A stretch of 64,000 nucleotides of DNA from Gluconobacter vitians (GCF_015244565.1 NZ_JABCQG010000006.1:1-64000), one strand, 5' to 3'; positions 1 through 8,752 are shown, counted from the first letter of the stretch. Numbers and translations: made by a program. The notes: generated by a model from the letters alone, not told the origin.

Positions 1-1
1 G

Positions 2-110
2 AAAGGGATAAAGCCCTGCATTCCAGGACGAAAATCTCGCGGAAAGCCGGTCAAATACGACAAGAGAAAATATAAACGCCGCAATCGCATCGAGATGATG
101 TTCGGACGGC
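2..110 (+). pseudogene. IS5-family transposase, interrupted (left part)
   Basis: Reading from base 2, this is the C-terminal region of an IS5-family DDE transposase; the 5' part lies outside the window. The residues YKRRNRIE carry the Y-(2)-R-(3)-E part of the IS4/IS5 signature, with the catalytic Glu. The frame is broken just after FGR by the prophage end at 111, after which it runs through phage DNA to a stop near 187. Joined to the fragment at 39904, omitting one ACGGC copy, it restores FGRLKDWRRIATRYDR and the usual C-terminus. The element was therefore intact at this point before phage insertion; the gene is now broken. Confidence 0.9.
106..110. repeat. 5-bp target-site duplication, left copy
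   Basis: ACGGC here and at 39899-39903 are identical and abut the two prophage ends. Five base pairs is the duplication made by Mu-type transposition. Confidence 0.92.
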
Positions 111-160
111 TGAAGCGCGACAGTCGGTTTGGAACTAGCGGACAGACGGTTTGGAACCCC
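111..160. repeat. Phage fibre-end terminus with two tandem MuA-site candidates
   Basis: GACAGTCGGTTTGGAAC (119-135) and GACAGACGGTTTGGAAC (141-157) match at 16 of 17 bases and are offset by 22 bp. This resembles the paired R1/R2 transposase sites of Mu. The first lies within the inverted repeat shared with the other prophage end. Beyond it, 161-239 holds no recognisable gene; an inverted pair (aaaacgcg near 170, cgcgtttt near 201) may form a weak hairpin after the last phage gene. Confidence 0.75.
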
Positions 161-239
161 TTTGGGACAAAACGCGCCAGCCTTTAACGACCATCTAAGA
201 CGCGTTTTATCTACCAATTAGACCCAGAATAAATTCCGA

Positions 240-695
240 TCAGCCGTGCTTTGGTGCGGCAGATGCAGCCTGATCCCCCGTCACAACAGTCACGTCTGAC
301 GTTGTGATCAGGGTATTCTGTGCGGGCGCATCCACCGGCGGATAGCCCGGTAGCGGATCGAACGCCGTTTGCGGCCTGTTCTGCGCGGCTTCCATCTCAT
401 GCACCTTCAGACGCGCACCGATCGCGGCGGCATGATATTCGATCAGCACGGCTTCGCGCTGGTAGAGAATGCGCCACGTTGCCTGCATCTGTGCGGCATA
501 GGTCAGCACGCGTTCTGTCAGAGAGCGTTCCCGATCCAGTGACAGGCGCATCCGCTCGGTTTCTGCCTGACTGGCATCAATCGTGTTGCGCTGCGCCTGA
601 AGACGGTTTGCTGCGGCCTTGGCCCACCACCCTCCAACTGCAGCAGCTCCCCATTCAACTGTGGAACCCCACTCATGCCAAAGTTCAATCAGCAT
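240..695 (-). CDS. Hypothetical phage protein after the tail fibre gene
   Basis: A 151-residue protein, the last gene before the fibre end of the prophage. The N-terminal 30 residues are Trp/Ala rich (ELWHEWG, GGWWAKAA) and could form an amphipathic or membrane-associated helix. Residues 30-110 are charged and helical (AETERMRLSLDRERSL), suggesting a coiled coil, and the tail is Pro/Thr rich. It starts 27 bp after the fibre gene stop, with AGGA a few bases upstream of the ATG. No known family is recognised. Its position fits a fibre accessory or chaperone, or an accessory cargo gene; this is inference from location only. Confidence 0.7.
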   Translation of the reverse strand: MLIELWHEWGSTVEWGAAAVGGWWAKAAANRLQAQRNTIDASQAETERMRLSLDRERSLTERVLTYAAQMQATWRILYQREAVLIEYHAAAIGARLKVHEMEAAQNRPQTAFDPLPGYPPVDAPAQNTLITTSDVTVVTGDQAASAAPKHG

Positions 696-722
696 CAGAC
701 CGTCATCCTGCGCCAGAGTTGA

Positions 723-3110
723 TCAGTGCCCCGGAGCGTATCCCAGAGCGTCAACCCATTTTGTGCCGTTGAAGTTGACGGAGATGCCGAGCGTTTTATT
801 GGTGTTCGCAGTCGAATAGCAGTCCGTGCAGAAGGCCCGCGCCCCGGTCGGAGCCGTGGCAGGCAGACTGGCGTAACCCTCCGCTGTATCCGCAAAACCG
901 GTGTAACCGTTCTGACCTGCGCTGTTATAATCAGCAACAGCCACCCAACCCTTGTTATTGGTCACATAGGCGCTGTTCGGCTGTGTCCCGCCAGCCGTGT
1001 CAGTGCCCTGCAAATCCAGCGACTTGCCTGTCTGCACGATGATGTTGTCGGTAGCGATCAGCCCGTTGAACGTGCTGCCCCACGCTGTCGCCATGATGTT
1101 CCCACCGGTGATTGTCGTGCCAGTAACAGGCGCTGCAAAATCTGTGGCGGTGTTAAACTTCATGTGGCCGCCGTTGTCGGTTTGGAAATACAGGTTGCCG
1201 CCGCTGTCTGCGCCTATATGTGCCTGCGACGTGGTTCCCGCCTGAAAATACGCATTGGCACGAAAATAACTCGTGCTTGTGCTGATAAGCGACGATGCCG
1301 TGAAGTTGCCTGTTGCGGCACCATCTCCCTCGATCTGGATATGGCCGCCATTATCAGATTGCAGATACAGGATACCGTTTGCATCCGACGCGATATGCGC
1401 CTGAACCGCAGACCCGCTGGTAGGGTAGTAGTAGATCGTCCCATTTACCTGCACACCGGGAACCGTGATGCGGTCATTCGTCACACGAAGAGCATCCGCG
1501 CCGGTGTTCGTGACGACATCCAGACCGCCGGTGTTGCCCTGATAGCCCCACACAAGACGCGCAATCGCGCTGCCGGAGCTGCCGAGACTCCCCTTGGTCC
1601 CATCCACGTTGCCGCCAAGGTTCAGAGAAGTAGTCGTCCAGCCGGATGATGCATCTGTTTCGCGGTTCAACCACATACCCCAATGCATGTTGTTGCCGTT
1701 CGCAAACAGGTTATATTCGAACGCTTCCGCCTTGTTGTTCAGGGCCGTCCCGAGCATACAGCCGCCCGGAAGATGGTAGCCACCACTGTCGATTGCGTTC
1801 GATCCGCAAGCGTCTGCGATTTCCAGATAGTTGGGGAGGCTGTCAGCCAGCAGCAGACCGTAGCTTTCGCTGGTTAGAATGTTGGGGTTCATGTTGGAAC
1901 CGCCCAAAGTCCAGCCGTGAAATGACACGCTGTGGTCAGGCGTCTTGTCTGCGTTGGACGTGTTGAAATCCATTTCCTCGCCCTCGAACTGTCGGACAGA
2001 GGATGTCGCAGGCTGCCCCGTATCGCCCGTGCGAGAGCCGTCATAGGTCATGTAGGTGTTCCGCCCGAACATCTTGGTCGGGGCGCCGATGAACACATAG
2101 GGCGTGGTGTAATTCTGCCAGTAATAGCTTTCGAGCGATGTGGTGCTCGGAACGTCACCTGCGGACTGCGTACCTGTGGCCGCCCATCCATAGACCGTGA
2201 TTGTCAGCCCATCGGAGGAAACGCTCTGCACGATACCGGCATAATAATCTTTCACAGGAAGCTGCGCGTCCCCGATCACGGTCGGTCCGCGTCCGGGGAC
2301 GAGAGAGTTCGTGGAGATGAACATGCCCTGCTTGACGTGCAGCAACTGGTCCGGTGTCAGCGCGGTCGAAAGCACAACCGTGTTCTTCGTGTAGGACGCG
2401 ACCGGGAGCGCAAGACGCGCGTTCTGCGTTCCGGCTGATGCGAAGAACGCCGCTACGTCGAAACCCGACGAGACATAGCCGCCCGAATAGTCGTCGCCGG
2501 AGAGAGCCGCGACGAGCTTGTTCTGGAATGAGGCGTCCGTGTAAACGCAGAGCGAACACCCCGCATTGTAAGGGCCGGAAGGACTGCCACCAACAATAAG
2601 GTTGACCGGAAAGGCCGCCCAGTATCCGAGAGGGCTGCCAGCCAGATTTGGCTGTGGATATCCACCGAGGTAGACGTCGGAATTGCCGCCAAACAGGAAT
2701 GGCTGCTTTGTGGTCGGATCCACAGCCTGAGGATCCAGACCGAGTCTAACCGAAGGGATGGCGGCCCCGCCAAGCAACGGACCTGCGGCAACAGGCTCTG
2801 CCATGCTTCCAGCAGCGTTCAGGCCTGCCACGCCGTTGGGATTGTTGACGAGATCCTTGGTCACGGCATTCTGCACCCCAGCCACCGCAGCGTTGACCTG
2901 GGCCATGATGTCGCCAAGGTTCTGGCCACCGATGACCGTAGTCGGATCAAGAGCCGCGAAATGGGCGATCCCGTCTGGTCCGATTTTCCAGGTCGAGTTC
3001 GTGGCCTGCCCCTGAATACCTCCGCCACGGGTCTGCACAGGTGCCTGGGCCAGAGCAGTCCCGGTGAAAAGGAGAGCGATGGCCGACAAGCCGATAAGAC
3101 GCAGATTCAT
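723..3110 (-). CDS. Large tail fibre-like protein with an N-terminal secretion-type signal
   Basis: A 795-residue protein at the fibre end of the phage, the usual place for host-recognition genes. It is rich in Gly, Ser, Thr and Asn, with repeated short segments (HIASDANGILYLQSDNGGHIQ and a later HIGADSGGNLYFQTDNGG copy), typical of trimeric beta-helical fibres, and has a compact C-terminal region ending in TKWVDALGYAPGH. Unusually, it begins with a basic-hydrophobic stretch and an AxA site (MNLRLIGLSA to ALAQA), like a Sec signal peptide. GGGAG precedes the ATG by about 8 bp, and the start overlaps the previous gene stop. Fibre assignment is by position and composition; whether the signal works is unknown. 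Confidence 0.7.
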   Translation of the reverse strand: MNLRLIGLSAIALLFTGTALAQAPVQTRGGGIQGQATNSTWKIGPDGIAHFAALDPTTVIGGQNLGDIMAQVNAAVAGVQNAVTKDLVNNPNGVAGLNAAGSMAEPVAAGPLLGGAAIPSVRLGLDPQAVDPTTKQPFLFGGNSDVYLGGYPQPNLAGSPLGYWAAFPVNLIVGGSPSGPYNAGCSLCVYTDASFQNKLVAALSGDDYSGGYVSSGFDVAAFFASAGTQNARLALPVASYTKNTVVLSTALTPDQLLHVKQGMFISTNSLVPGRGPTVIGDAQLPVKDYYAGIVQSVSSDGLTITVYGWAATGTQSAGDVPSTTSLESYYWQNYTTPYVFIGAPTKMFGRNTYMTYDGSRTGDTGQPATSSVRQFEGEEMDFNTSNADKTPDHSVSFHGWTLGGSNMNPNILTSESYGLLLADSLPNYLEIADACGSNAIDSGGYHLPGGCMLGTALNNKAEAFEYNLFANGNNMHWGMWLNRETDASSGWTTTSLNLGGNVDGTKGSLGSSGSAIARLVWGYQGNTGGLDVVTNTGADALRVTNDRITVPGVQVNGTIYYYPTSGSAVQAHIASDANGILYLQSDNGGHIQIEGDGAATGNFTASSLISTSTSYFRANAYFQAGTTSQAHIGADSGGNLYFQTDNGGHMKFNTATDFAAPVTGTTITGGNIMATAWGSTFNGLIATDNIIVQTGKSLDLQGTDTAGGTQPNSAYVTNNKGWVAVADYNSAGQNGYTGFADTAEGYASLPATAPTGARAFCTDCYSTANTNKTLGISVNFNGTKWVDALGYAPGH

Positions 3111-3487
3111 TGTGCAACTCCCAGCGAGCCCGCCTGTGAATAGATTTCGTTTGTCCCGGAAACCGGCGTGTAATCGGCCGTACTGTCCGGAACCGGTGTC
3201 GGAAGGGTCAGATTGCCTGCGCCCGAAATGCCGAGGCGCGGCTTGCCGCCCAGAATGAGAGACCCACCAACATCCAGAACAGCCAGCGATGCGCCGCCCA
3301 GTGACTGCGCAATCGCCTCAGCCAGCCCGGTAACGGAGATCTGGGACCCGTCACTGAATGTGAAAACCAGCTCGGCAGTATCGGCATTGAAACCGATGGC
3401 AGTGATCGTCGGAGCTGCGTCCTGCGCCGATCCGGAAGATACGGTCACGGCCGCTGGCGTACTGTTTGACGTCGCATCAACACTCAT
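3107..3487 (-). CDS. Small phage structural protein (putative)
   Basis: A 126-residue acidic, Ser/Thr/Gly-rich protein. It overlaps the following fibre gene by four bases and the previous gene by an ATGA junction, so it belongs to the translationally coupled fibre group. Residues 25-60 (ITAIGFNADTAELVFTFSD) read like a small beta-sandwich. No enzyme motif is visible. A likely role is a fibre base, linker or adhesin accessory; family not recognised. Confidence 0.6.
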   Translation of the reverse strand: MSVDATSNSTPAAVTVSSGSAQDAAPTITAIGFNADTAELVFTFSDGSQISVTGLAEAIAQSLGGASLAVLDVGGSLILGGKPRLGISGAGNLTLPTPVPDSTADYTPVSGTNEIYSQAGSLGVAQ

Positions 3488-3816
3488 GAGGTCGCTCCCG
3501 GCCGCGTAATCGGAGCGGCCACAATGATCGAGAAAGTTTCGGTGAACTGGATGACACCGTCCGGACGGACAAAGTGCAGGTCACAGAACAGCCGGCCGAC
3601 CGGCCAGCCTGTGGTTCCGGTGTCGCTCCAGAGGTTCACGACCCCCACACGGCCAACCGGAAGGCGGCTTTTCAGCGTGTCCACCTGATTGCCCAGGGCG
3701 TCCCGGATCTGCGACGAGATCTGATAACCGGACAGGCCCACCACCGCGCCATTCCGGTCGCTGATGGTGGCATGAAAGACGAAGGTCTGGCCTTGCTTGA
3801 CGATCAGGGCGCTCAT
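3484..3816 (-). CDS. Putative baseplate/fibre accessory protein with Ig-like fold
   Basis: A 110-residue protein starting MSALIVKQGQTFVFHATI. The ATG at 3816 is preferred over a GTG at 3840 because GAGG lies 6 bp upstream and it avoids a longer overlap with the previous gene. The pattern (KQGQTFVFHATISDRNG followed by YQISSQIRD) is that of beta-sandwich domains in phage baseplate upper proteins. It ends in a four-base overlap with the next gene. Assignment is by weak resemblance and position between two fibre-type genes. Confidence 0.6.
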   Translation of the reverse strand: MSALIVKQGQTFVFHATISDRNGAVVGLSGYQISSQIRDALGNQVDTLKSRLPVGRVGVVNLWSDTGTTGWPVGRLFCDLHFVRPDGVIQFTETFSIIVAAPITRPGATS

Positions 3817-3824
3817 GCCGGGCC

Positions 3825-4706
3825 TCAATACGTCAGCCACAGCGCGCCCGGGCCGCCGTTGCCTCCGCGATCCGTGCCTGTCCCGCCCGATCCGCCATGG
3901 CCATAGGCCGTCGCATCAAGACCGACCGACGCATTCCCGTTCGTGACCGCTGGCCCCTGACCGCCAAACGGCACGCCACCGAAGCCACCGATGGCCGTGG
4001 TGGCATTCTCGTAAATGCCGTAAGAGCCGCCGCCGCCAAACAGGCCAACGCCATTAAACCCGGAACCCCACGTGACCGTGCCGCCAGTTCCACCGGCCGC
4101 CTGCTGGCCCTCCTGGGAGTTCGCGCCGCCCTTTCCGCCACCAAGTGTTACGACCTGCGCGCCGTTCTTCAGGATGGTGAGGCTGCCGCCATCCGTGCCG
4201 CTGGTGCTGTTGTTGATGCCACCAAGACCGGCCATCCCGATCGTGCCGGATATGACATCGCCTGGCACAACGGAAAGGTAGAAGTCCTCAAGGGACGCGC
4301 CTGATCCGCCGCCACCGCCAGCGCCTGGCGCGGACGAGCTGTTGCCGCCACCCGCTCCGGCCCCTGCACCCGCTGCAAATCCTTTCAGCCGGATCCGGTA
4401 AACCCCTGGCGGAACCGTAAAGCTCCAGGCGACGTTCGAACCCGTCGATCCAGCATTTCCCTGATAGAAATTGGTGCGGGTCAGTGCCGTCGACGCCAGC
4501 GCGAGGAGTGCTTGCCAAAGCTGGGTCTCATCCCCGGCATTCGGTGCCAGACCCGCCTGCCTTATGACGTTGACGATCTCGTTTGTCGGTGGATTGAACA
4601 CGGCAGCGCACAGATCTGTTCCATCCTGCTGGCCCGGCTCGACGTCGGCAAACTGCCGTCTGCCGGATGCGTCGACAATCGTTCCTGCCGCTGTCGGGTA
4701 ATCCAT
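3825..4706 (-). CDS. Glycine-rich tail adhesin
   Basis: A 293-residue protein. The start is the ATG at 4706, which overlaps the stop of the gp48-like gene by one base (TGATG); longer reads of this frame upstream are shadows of that gene. Residues 1-80 (PTAAGTIVDASGRRQFADV) look like a fibre attachment region. From about residue 100 the protein is dominated by Gly tracts (GAGAGAGGG, GAGGGGGSGAS, GGGKGGA, GGQGPA, GHGGSGGTG, GGNGGPG). This arrangement is known from polyglycine-sandwich adhesins at fibre tips such as T4-type gp38. It probably contributes to receptor binding; the receptor cannot be inferred. Confidence 0.72.
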   Translation of the reverse strand: MDYPTAAGTIVDASGRRQFADVEPGQQDGTDLCAAVFNPPTNEIVNVIRQAGLAPNAGDETQLWQALLALASTALTRTNFYQGNAGSTGSNVAWSFTVPPGVYRIRLKGFAAGAGAGAGGGNSSSAPGAGGGGGSGASLEDFYLSVVPGDVISGTIGMAGLGGINNSTSGTDGGSLTILKNGAQVVTLGGGKGGANSQEGQQAAGGTGGTVTWGSGFNGVGLFGGGGSYGIYENATTAIGGFGGVPFGGQGPAVTNGNASVGLDATAYGHGGSGGTGTDRGGNGGPGALWLTY

Positions 4707-5320
4707 CAGATCCAGTTCCCATTGACTCGAAAATAGACGGTAGTGTCTGCCGGAGCGGCCGCACGAATGGCCGTGACAAGGCCGGAGTTGCTGGCGTCCA
4801 GATCTACGATCCAGCAGAAACGCAGCGTGTGCTGGCTGGCCCGGGCTGCCCCGCAACGTGCAGCTCCGCAGATCGCCGGCTGCGGCTCGGTGATCGAGAC
4901 TCCAACGCCGAACGATGCGCCCAAAGCCACAAAGTCCGAGATCCGGGCACCCCCGGTTCCAATCCACCGCGACTGCAGCAGTTCCTGCCACTGTGTCGTC
5001 GTCAGACTGCCAGTATCGCGCCCGTCCGGATCTGGTCCGAGCAGGGTTTTATAGTCGTCCAGAAGAACAACACTGGTCTTAGGAGAAATCTCCTGCCTCA
5101 GCGCAGCGACGTCCGCTTCCAGGACAGCACGAGGCTCAGAGAACGCCTGAATGAGCGCTGCCAGATTAGGGCCGCCCCAGGCACTTCCTGGCCCAAGGAG
5201 GGAAAGCCGTTCCCAGGCAATCTGCTCGGCAGTGCGGGAGCCTGCGGTCCCCGTGTCCTGCAGAAGCTGACCGGCGGTATCGACCACCGGGAAACCCTGC
5301 TGATCAACGATCATGGTCAT
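4706..5320 (-). CDS. Mu gp48-like tail protein (YmfQ/DUF2313)
   Basis: A 204-residue protein matching the YmfQ/DUF2313 pattern: LLDDYKTLLGPDPDG, then TTTQWQELLQSRW, and a C-terminal Cys-containing segment (RFCWIVDLDAS). In Mu-like phages this follows the baseplate J-like protein and takes part in baseplate completion. Here a fibre-type gene is inserted between the two. Both ends overlap neighbours by one base (TGATG), indicating coupled translation. Confidence 0.82.
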   Translation of the reverse strand: MTMIVDQQGFPVVDTAGQLLQDTGTAGSRTAEQIAWERLSLLGPGSAWGGPNLAALIQAFSEPRAVLEADVAALRQEISPKTSVVLLDDYKTLLGPDPDGRDTGSLTTTQWQELLQSRWIGTGGARISDFVALGASFGVGVSITEPQPAICGAARCGAARASQHTLRFCWIVDLDASNSGLVTAIRAAAPADTTVYFRVNGNWI

Positions 5321-6564
5321 CAGCCACCCGCCTGTGCAGCGCTGAACAGCGGAATGCGGTAGTCGGTGCCGTTGATATTGATATGAAGCCAGCCCTGGGG
5401 CACCTCGTTGTTCGCCAGCGACGAACCCGACCCGGTCACAGGTGATGTGATCTGCAATTCGCCGCCATCAGCCGGATACAGCCCGAGATTGCCGGACCCC
5501 CCAGAACCTTCCGCGACATACAGCCCCGCAGCCTGCTGCCCGACCCCTGCCTGAACCTGAAGGGTGTTCGTCGGAGTGCCGTCGGGCATGATCACCGAGG
5601 CAACCGCATTGCCCTCGGATGTGGTGATGCTGACACTGCCGTCCTGCGCGATGATGCGGGATCCCTTGGTGGCGGTCTTTACCTGACTCTGGATCGTGAA
5701 GCCGCCTTCCGCGCCCTGCACGTTCTGAACGGTTTCGGGCGTACACCAGCCGATGATGTGCCCGGGAGCCAGATTGACGGCCATGCCCGCGCCATCGCCA
5801 GACCCGCTGTCATCTCCCGTCAGGGATCCGGCAGCGAAGATGACACCTGTCCGGTAACGGTTCGGGTTGGAGACGAGTACAATCCCGGCTTCGGCGTCGG
5901 AGGTACCCGAGGTCTGACCTCCGCCGGAACCAAGCTGGATGCCATAGGTTCCGCCGCCATTGTTCGGATGAAACGGCGTTGACTCTCCGGTCGGGACACC
6001 ACCGAAATTGACGGCCTCCAACTCCATGCCGAAGGTGGGCTGATAGTTGACGCCCGCCATGCGCCATGCCTCGCCGTAATAGGCGTAGGCCGTTGCATTC
6101 GTCGGGTTGGTGGTATCATCCGCTACGCCCCAGCTCGCAATGCCGATCGAACTGGGCAGATAGCCCAGCATTGCCTTGTTGGCGGCAACCTGACTGGTGT
6201 GTGACGCAGCGAGAAACCCGATGCTGCCAAACCTGGTGAGGCTCGCAGCAGTCGCTCCCCAGACCGGCCATGCCCCGATGGATGTGCTTGCCATCAACGC
6301 TGACAGCCAGTCCGTCTGCGTCGTATCGCGGGTCGAGGATGCCTCATTGTCGGCAGCTGCGCCGATGAGCAGGCGATCGGCCCGACGGGAGATGCCCGCG
6401 CCACGATCAGCGTAAAACTGCCCCGATGCCTCACTGGTGGCCGGGGCTCCCGCGATCTGGCCCAAGGTAATCGTCACCGTCTGTGTGCCCTGAGCATCTG
6501 ACGCCACGAGCAGTTCATTGCCGGTTACAGCGGCCAGACGTGGATATCTCCAGAAACCGCTCAT
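5320..6564 (-). CDS. Putative fibre/baseplate-attached structural protein
   Basis: A 414-residue protein with an N-terminal segment common in fibre-type proteins (RYPRLAAVTGNELLVASDAQ, TQTVTITLGQIA), then Gly/Asn-rich beta-type sequence (HPNNGGGTYGIQLGSGGG) and a C-terminus ending in NINGTDYRIPLFSA. It lies between gp47 and gp48 homologues, which are adjacent in Mu, so it looks inserted into the baseplate operon. ATGA and TGATG overlaps at its ends show it is part of the same transcript. It may be a receptor-binding protein or neck/baseplate decoration. Confidence 0.65.
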   Translation of the reverse strand: MSGFWRYPRLAAVTGNELLVASDAQGTQTVTITLGQIAGAPATSEASGQFYADRGAGISRRADRLLIGAAADNEASSTRDTTQTDWLSALMASTSIGAWPVWGATAASLTRFGSIGFLAASHTSQVAANKAMLGYLPSSIGIASWGVADDTTNPTNATAYAYYGEAWRMAGVNYQPTFGMELEAVNFGGVPTGESTPFHPNNGGGTYGIQLGSGGGQTSGTSDAEAGIVLVSNPNRYRTGVIFAAGSLTGDDSGSGDGAGMAVNLAPGHIIGWCTPETVQNVQGAEGGFTIQSQVKTATKGSRIIAQDGSVSITTSEGNAVASVIMPDGTPTNTLQVQAGVGQQAAGLYVAEGSGGSGNLGLYPADGGELQITSPVTGSGSSLANNEVPQGWLHININGTDYRIPLFSAAQAGG

Positions 6565-7649
6565 GATGCGTCTCCCCAGTTGATCGCACCCAGAACAGGC
6601 TGCTGGTTTGCTGCCAGCGTGAAATCCTGGGTTGGCGAAACGAGCGTATTTTTCTGTCCGGCCGCCGTTGAAATCTGTGCCTGAAGCGCTTCGACGTAGA
6701 CACGGCCGCCAAGCCCGACGCTCAGGTAATATGGCGCCAAAGCGTCCTGAACGGCCGTTCTTGCGGCGGCCGTATCCGGGTTAAGCTGGATCTGAGGGTT
6801 CTGTGGAACGACCTCGGCCGCATAGACCGTGGCATTGCCCCGAACGGGTCGCTTTGCATCAATCGCCGCCTGCATCGCCGTGACCTGGGCCGGTGATGGC
6901 ACAGCGTAATCAGAGGCAAGGAACAGGATTCCAACGGTTCCCGGCCCCGTATAGGCAGGCACGACATTGACGACGAGCGCGCCTGCGTCCTTCGCCCATT
7001 TCGTATAATCCGCAACCGTCCCCGCGCCTGGCGGGTTCCGGATCTCGTCGATAATCCGCGCCCGCCAGCTTTCCACGCCCTCCACCGGTGCGCCGCCTGT
7101 CAGTCCGTTCTGATCGGACACCACAGTCCCGATGCCACTGACCGGTGACACAAGCGTTGCGACGGTATTCGGGGCCAGATTGCCTGCAACATCCGTCACC
7201 GTTGCCGTGACTGCCACCGAAACCGTAGCGCCCGCAGCCACCGTCACGGCGTTGTCGGTCGTCCACTGGACGGTTCCATCCACCGTGATCGCCGTCCCGG
7301 CCGGGACCGTGACAGGCGCGGTGGCCGTTGACGCCATCAGAAAATACCCGACAGCCGCTGTGGCTCCGACGCGGGGCACGCCCCAGATCTTCGCATGCTG
7401 GGGGAGCAGACCCGTGCCGGGCGTGACGGTCGCCGTCGTTACCATCAGCTCCAGCAGCTGATCGCGCAGATAGAGATAGATCTCGTAATCCGTCAGGCCG
7501 GCAAGGATCGCCAGTGCGCTTTCAAACGTTGCCGGCGCCATCGCATCCAGCGTCACCGTCGTACCATCACTGGCTATGAACTGCTGTGCGCTCAGAGCCG
7601 CGATGAACCGTTGGGCCAGAGCAGATGGTGTCGGGATCTGCGCGCTCAC
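6561..7649 (-). CDS. Baseplate J-like protein (Mu gp47)
   Basis: A 362-residue protein. The start is GTG at 7649 (VSAQIPTPSALAQRF), overlapping the previous stop as GTGA. Baseplate J signatures include AKIWGVPRVGATAAVGY, TVPAGTAITVDGTVQWTTD, GGAPVEGVESWRARI, NPPGAGTVADYTKWA and a C-terminal AINWGD. Proteins of this family form the wedge of the contractile-tail baseplate. Length is close to Mu gp47. It is co-translated with gp46 upstream. Confidence 0.93.
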   Translation of the reverse strand: MSAQIPTPSALAQRFIAALSAQQFIASDGTTVTLDAMAPATFESALAILAGLTDYEIYLYLRDQLLELMVTTATVTPGTGLLPQHAKIWGVPRVGATAAVGYFLMASTATAPVTVPAGTAITVDGTVQWTTDNAVTVAAGATVSVAVTATVTDVAGNLAPNTVATLVSPVSGIGTVVSDQNGLTGGAPVEGVESWRARIIDEIRNPPGAGTVADYTKWAKDAGALVVNVVPAYTGPGTVGILFLASDYAVPSPAQVTAMQAAIDAKRPVRGNATVYAAEVVPQNPQIQLNPDTAAARTAVQDALAPYYLSVGLGGRVYVEALQAQISTAAGQKNTLVSPTQDFTLAANQQPVLGAINWGDAS

Positions 7650-8185
7650 AGGGTCCGCACCTGCGTTGAAACCGTCACACCCAGAGCACTGACAGTCGCG
7701 GTCAGCAGATCCCGCCGGTTCGTGCTCCACTGCGCAGTCACACTGATATCGATGCCGTGGTAGTCCTCGATCGCCGCGACGCCTTCCGTCAGGGCCTCGA
7801 CAATTCCTGTCCGGGTCGCCTCGTCGCGTTTACCGCGGTCGTAAAGCCATGCACGTGTTCCCAGCCTCTGACCCGCTGGCAGAAGAATGTCTCCAGGCCA
7901 TCCCCGCCGCGAAAACGTCGCAGTCGTTGTTCCGGCCGGAGCTGTCTGCATGTCGGGTGTGATGTCATCGGGATCCGCACGGCGGTCCGTGCCCAGGGTG
8001 ATCAGCAGGGCGGACGCCGGCGTGCGGTCAATACCGATCCGCCCGCGTCCGTTGCCGGACGGCGCGATCACGAGATCACATTCGCCCGTGAGCGGATTGA
8101 TCCCCATCTGCATTGTGCAAAACTGCGTCGTCGTAGGCATTCGGGCATCATGCCCGCGAGCGAGTTCCGCCTTCAGGGATGCCAA
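7646..8185 (-). CDS. Mu gp46-like baseplate protein (GPW/gp25 type)
   Basis: A 179-residue protein with the gp46 pattern: MGINPLTGECDLVI, then LITLGTDRRADPDD, RRGWPGDIL and RLGTRAWLYDRGK. In contractile tails this gp25-like subunit joins sheath and wedge. It begins 9 bp after the gp45 stop and overlaps gp47 by GTGA. Confidence 0.9.
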   Translation of the reverse strand: MASLKAELARGHDARMPTTTQFCTMQMGINPLTGECDLVIAPSGNGRGRIGIDRTPASALLITLGTDRRADPDDITPDMQTAPAGTTTATFSRRGWPGDILLPAGQRLGTRAWLYDRGKRDEATRTGIVEALTEGVAAIEDYHGIDISVTAQWSTNRRDLLTATVSALGVTVSTQVRTL

Positions 8186-8194
8186 TGCACCCCG

Positions 8195-8752
8195 TTACTT
8201 TGGTTTTCCGCTCGTACCGTTTCCGCTCATAACCTGCGTGGTGAGGTGGTTCTGCAAAGATATGGATCCTGCCACGACATCGTCACCGGCCTTGATCCCC
8301 TTGCTGACGATCAGGCCTCCCGTGATCGTCACACCCTCGGGCGTGACATCCAGAACCGTCTGACCGCCTATTGAAACACGCATCTCTTCCAGCGCGTCAA
8401 TGCGGACAATTTTCCCACCCTGAAGATAAACCTTCTGCCCGGTCGCATCATACAGGATCGTCTCACCCTCCTGAATGCCGCTCATCCGCGCCGCAGACGG
8501 ATTGGCCGGAGGCAATGCGAAGAGATCAGACGGATCTCCGCCGTTCTGGACGACATGTGTGACAGCCCCGTCAACCGGAGCATGACTGGAAAAGCCGAAT
8601 GGCTGATGAACCGGAACGGATGAGCGCTCCTGCCCGTAATGCATCTGCACGGAAACCGTCTGGTCCGGACCGGTATCATTCACGTCCTGGACAACGCCGC
8701 GGAGGGTCTGCGACCGCTGTGCGTAATGCAGTTCCGTCAGCGGATCACTCAT
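8195..8752 (-). CDS. Baseplate spike / assembly protein V (Mu gp45)
   Basis: A 185-residue protein of the Mu gp45 / P2 gpV family. The N-terminal OB-like domain (QTLRGVVQDVNDTG) is followed by HQPFGFSSHAPVDGAVTHV and a C-terminal repetitive beta-helix (VRIDALEEMRVSIGGQTVLDV) that forms the membrane-piercing needle. Mu gp45 is a trimer at the tail tip. It overlaps gp44 by four bases and lies next to gp46. Confidence 0.9.
   Translation of the reverse strand: MSDPLTELHYAQRSQTLRGVVQDVNDTGPDQTVSVQMHYGQERSSVPVHQPFGFSSHAPVDGAVTHVVQNGGDPSDLFALPPANPSAARMSGIQEGETILYDATGQKVYLQGGKIVRIDALEEMRVSIGGQTVLDVTPEGVTITGGLIVSKGIKAGDDVVAGSISLQNHLTTQVMSGNGTSGKPK

Noticed and set aside
4707-4991. Longer N-terminus for the glycine-rich adhesin.
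   Set aside because: It would be read inside the gp48-like gene in another frame; ATG 4706 with the TGATG overlap is the natural start.
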